Source: Limnoperna fortunei
Lineage: Eukaryota; Mollusca; Bivalvia; Mytilida; Modiolidae
Length of the DNA: 64,000 nt
NCBI GenBank assembly: GCA_944474755.1
Contig: OX104119.1
Location: forward strand, 44,231,927-44,295,926
Reading direction: 5' to 3'
Shown here: positions 61,610 to 64,000 of the stretch, in pieces
Numbering within the stretch: position 1 is the first letter of the stretch
Layout: every line of letters starts with the position of its first letter
Position numbers and translations under genes: made by a program
Notes under the pieces: generated by a model
What the model was told of the DNA's origin: nothing
Databases searched by the model: none
The model's input: only the letters and a program-made list of their open reading frames with translations

Positions 61610-63240
61610 TTGTATTTCAATCTATTTTTCTGTTTAATATTTCCTTTCGTTTATCGAATAGAGATTTCAGCAATGTACTTAGAATTGATATTACTTTTAA
61701 GTCTTCAGAGGACATGATCCAAATAAACTTCATATCATCTGAAAGTTTAGATAAATTCTGAAAATGGGACGCTAATTTATTTACATGAGGGGAACGTACA
61801 TCCTTAAGGGATAGGCATTTTAATAAAAAATGAAGCTCTTCCTCAACTGAATTTTTACATAATTGACATATTCTATCTTCGGATTTTGTACCATTATACC
61901 TTCCTCTTTCGATTTCGAGGTCATGACTACTTGTTCTGAATTTGGATATTATTTTTCTGTTTGCAAGTTTAATTTCAAGTATGGTTCAGACTTAAGTAGT
62001 ATTCTAGCTAAGGGTCCGGCAGTGGGCGGCACATCAAAAATTTAGTTTTTAGCTTTTTTGGCTTAGATGCATTTATTTTGATATAAAATCAAATTCTAAC
62101 AAGATTTTACATTTGAAAAAGTGTCAGTTGCCCAGATTATTTTTGACTGGTTATATAGAGAAAAATTTGGCAGGAAAATTTCCCGGCATTTTTCACTGTA
62201 CAATTCAACTAAATTTCAAATGATTATTTCTTAAAAATGCAAAATAATTCAGAACTTTAATAAATAAGAATGTTGTTATATTGGATAGTTTGCGTTTTTT
62301 TCCTTCATGTGCCATCACATGTATGCATTTTGCCTGATTCTTACGTGGACTGATACTTAAAAATATACTTGAATTTTCTATAGGTTCTTAGTTTGTTACC
62401 ATAACTGGTATTATTCCCAGATGGTTTTTCTACAGCATTGATCCAAATTGTATTAGATTTTGCTTTTAGAGTATCTTTGACTTTTCTTTTGAAGTTTGAT
62501 TTGAAATTTGAATGATGTTCAAACATATATTCTAGATTTAAATATTTAAATATTTGTTTTATATTACCCATCCATGATTCTTTATTTGGATGGGTTATAG
62601 CATGTGACATTTTTATTGCCTCATATAAGATAATATTTTGGGGTTCAACTTCTTTTAGAAGATGAACCCAATAGTTGACCATACTTATTATCATATAAAA
62701 CAATGTGGGATGAGAACCTAGCTCTCCTCTACAAGCAATATTTGAGGTTCTGGTATTTACTCCTAAAGAGAATTTACACAATTTCCTATGGATCTTCTCT
62801 AAAACTAAATTATTTATTTCTTTTGAGATGAAATTATCAATATTTTTTTGTTTCTTCACAGGTATACAACCCCATATTTCAGAGCCATAAAGTACGATTG
62901 GTCGAATTGTATGTTATAAATATGAATTAGTTTTGGTATTTCTTGTGTAAATGTTTTCTTAATTTAAAACGAGCTTTCAATCCTTTGTTATGCAACTCTT
63001 TCTTTGCTCTTTGAAAGCTAACTGATGCTGAAAAATTGATTCCTAAATAAGTATAATTTTGTACGCACTCTAATGTTTCATTTCCCATAGATATTTTGAT
63101 ATTTTTTTGATGTCCTGCTTTATTAAAAACAAGTACTTTTGTCTTTTTGGTATTAACAGTTAATTTCCAGTAAGATGTAAATTTAGATAGCTTATCAACA
63201 CAATTTCTATATGTACCATTTAGTCTATATGTACCAAAAA
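61610..63240 (-). pseudogene. Broken LINE reverse transcriptase, minus strand
   Basis: Minus-strand translation in pieces gives YWKLTVNTKKTKVLVFNKAG, LECVQNYTYLGINFSASVSF, KELHNKGLKARFKLRKTF, IRPIVLYGSEIWGCIP, KIHRKLCKFSLGVNTRTSNI, then SKFRTSSHDLEIERGRYNGT and ICQLCKNSVEEELHFLLKCL. It ends LFDKRKEILNRKID and a stop. This is the thumb and C-terminal part of a non-LTR reverse transcriptase, clade not assigned. At least two frameshifts (near 62910 and 61950) and foreign-looking sequence between about 62000 and 62335 make it a pseudogene. The catalytic palm is missing. Confidence 0.85.
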
Positions 63241-64000
63241 CTACAAAAATATTATTCTAGTATTTTAAAAGCAAATTAACAAAACCCTGCTGTTGAAAAG
63301 GCTCCTTAGTTTAGTGTTTTGAGACCTAAATTTATAAGGGTAAGGTTCAAGATCTCACAAAGGAACTGAAGTAAATTTTCCAAAAAATCCAGGGTTCCAT
63401 AACTGCTCTTATTTGACATAATTTTCAAATTTCTGATTGGCATAAAACACATTATCTTCTGTGGCTTCATAGTAGAAGACTGAGCTGCTAAAGTTTACAG
63501 ACCATGCCACCACAAACCACAAACAGATGTTAATAGACATTAAGTCCTGATATCTCAAATGATCCTCAGTCAGGTGAGCTAAAAAGGAACCTCAGAGAAC
63601 TGAATGATGTTTTGCACTTATTTTTGAAAGGTTTATTACTATATTGTTAGAAATTTGAATTCCTAACTAAACTTATTAATTTACAAAACAGATTTTTGGC
63701 TGCATTTAGAACCATAACTGCTGTTAGCTAACATAACAACTCAAGTGGAAAGGATTTAGGGTCTTCACCATTAGTGATCTGAAAGTGTGACCTAGAAATA
63801 GTTTTAATGTCAAATATTGTAAACAAGAAGTGGTCTTTTCTTGCAAAATCTATATGTATATTTCTTTTTTTTATTCAGGACCAAACTAGCTGTCACATTA
63901 CTGAATTCATGACAGGAATAGGTCACTTCTAGCTGAAAAGATACCTAGTAAACGTATACATGTGGATTTTATAGTGGTTAATGATTTAAAAGCATTTTTA
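63240..64000. other. AT-rich end of window with a diverged repeat end
   Basis: 63420-63590 ('ttttcaaatttctgattggcataaaacac', 'aagtcctgatatctcaaatgatcctcagtcaggtgagctaaaaagg') matches the right end of the 166-bp tandem-core family. Nothing else is recognised. Confidence 0.5.

Overview
The window is AT-rich, intron-rich animal DNA packed with transposable elements. Its protein matches are to animal genes (OXNAD1, CIR1). The repeat load consists of tRNA-derived SINEs, Helentron-like elements with tandem cores, foldback MITEs and L1/Tx1-like and CR1-like LINEs, and it resembles a mollusc, most likely a bivalve. The species call is inference; nothing bacterial or viral is present.

Layout. (1) 1-1156 (+) holds what look like the last three exons of an unrecognised gene, followed by about 4 kb of AT-rich DNA that could be a long 3' UTR. 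(2) 5.2-10.3 kb is repeats. (3) OXNAD1 lies on the minus strand in six coding exons from 23605 down to 10425. All splice phases agree, giving 287 aa from the first visible Met. Its introns carry an antisense L1/Tx1-like LINE with a 681-codon open frame, a Tigger-like element and a CpG-rich TIR element. (4) About 26.0-26.38 kb is a TATA-less divergent promoter with two ETS-type sites between OXNAD1 and CIR1. (5) CIR1 (corepressor interacting with RBPJ) runs on the plus strand from 26377 in eleven exons to a stop at 44077 (544 aa). The last CIR1 exon also has a perfect gtaagt donor. That donor splices in phase into two more exons (46325-46459 and 46659-47230) encoding an SGNH/GDSL hydrolase domain, which predicts a 777-aa CIR1-SGNH fusion isoform. 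(6) 47.2-64 kb has no gene I can support. It holds Helentron-like and other tandem-core repeats, an old segmental duplication, TIR elements and a broken LINE.

Main points of interest: the predicted CIR1-SGNH fusion with alternative polyadenylation; a SINE whose target-site duplication copied the 5' splice site of CIR1 exon 7; a tandem-core element (146-bp unit, 2, 6 or 7 copies in three insertions) nested inside an older SINE; and a 1.55-kb element whose terminal repeats are built from repeated TTACCGACAAGAA motifs. Exon coordinates come from reading splice sites, phase and family similarity by eye, not from transcripts.
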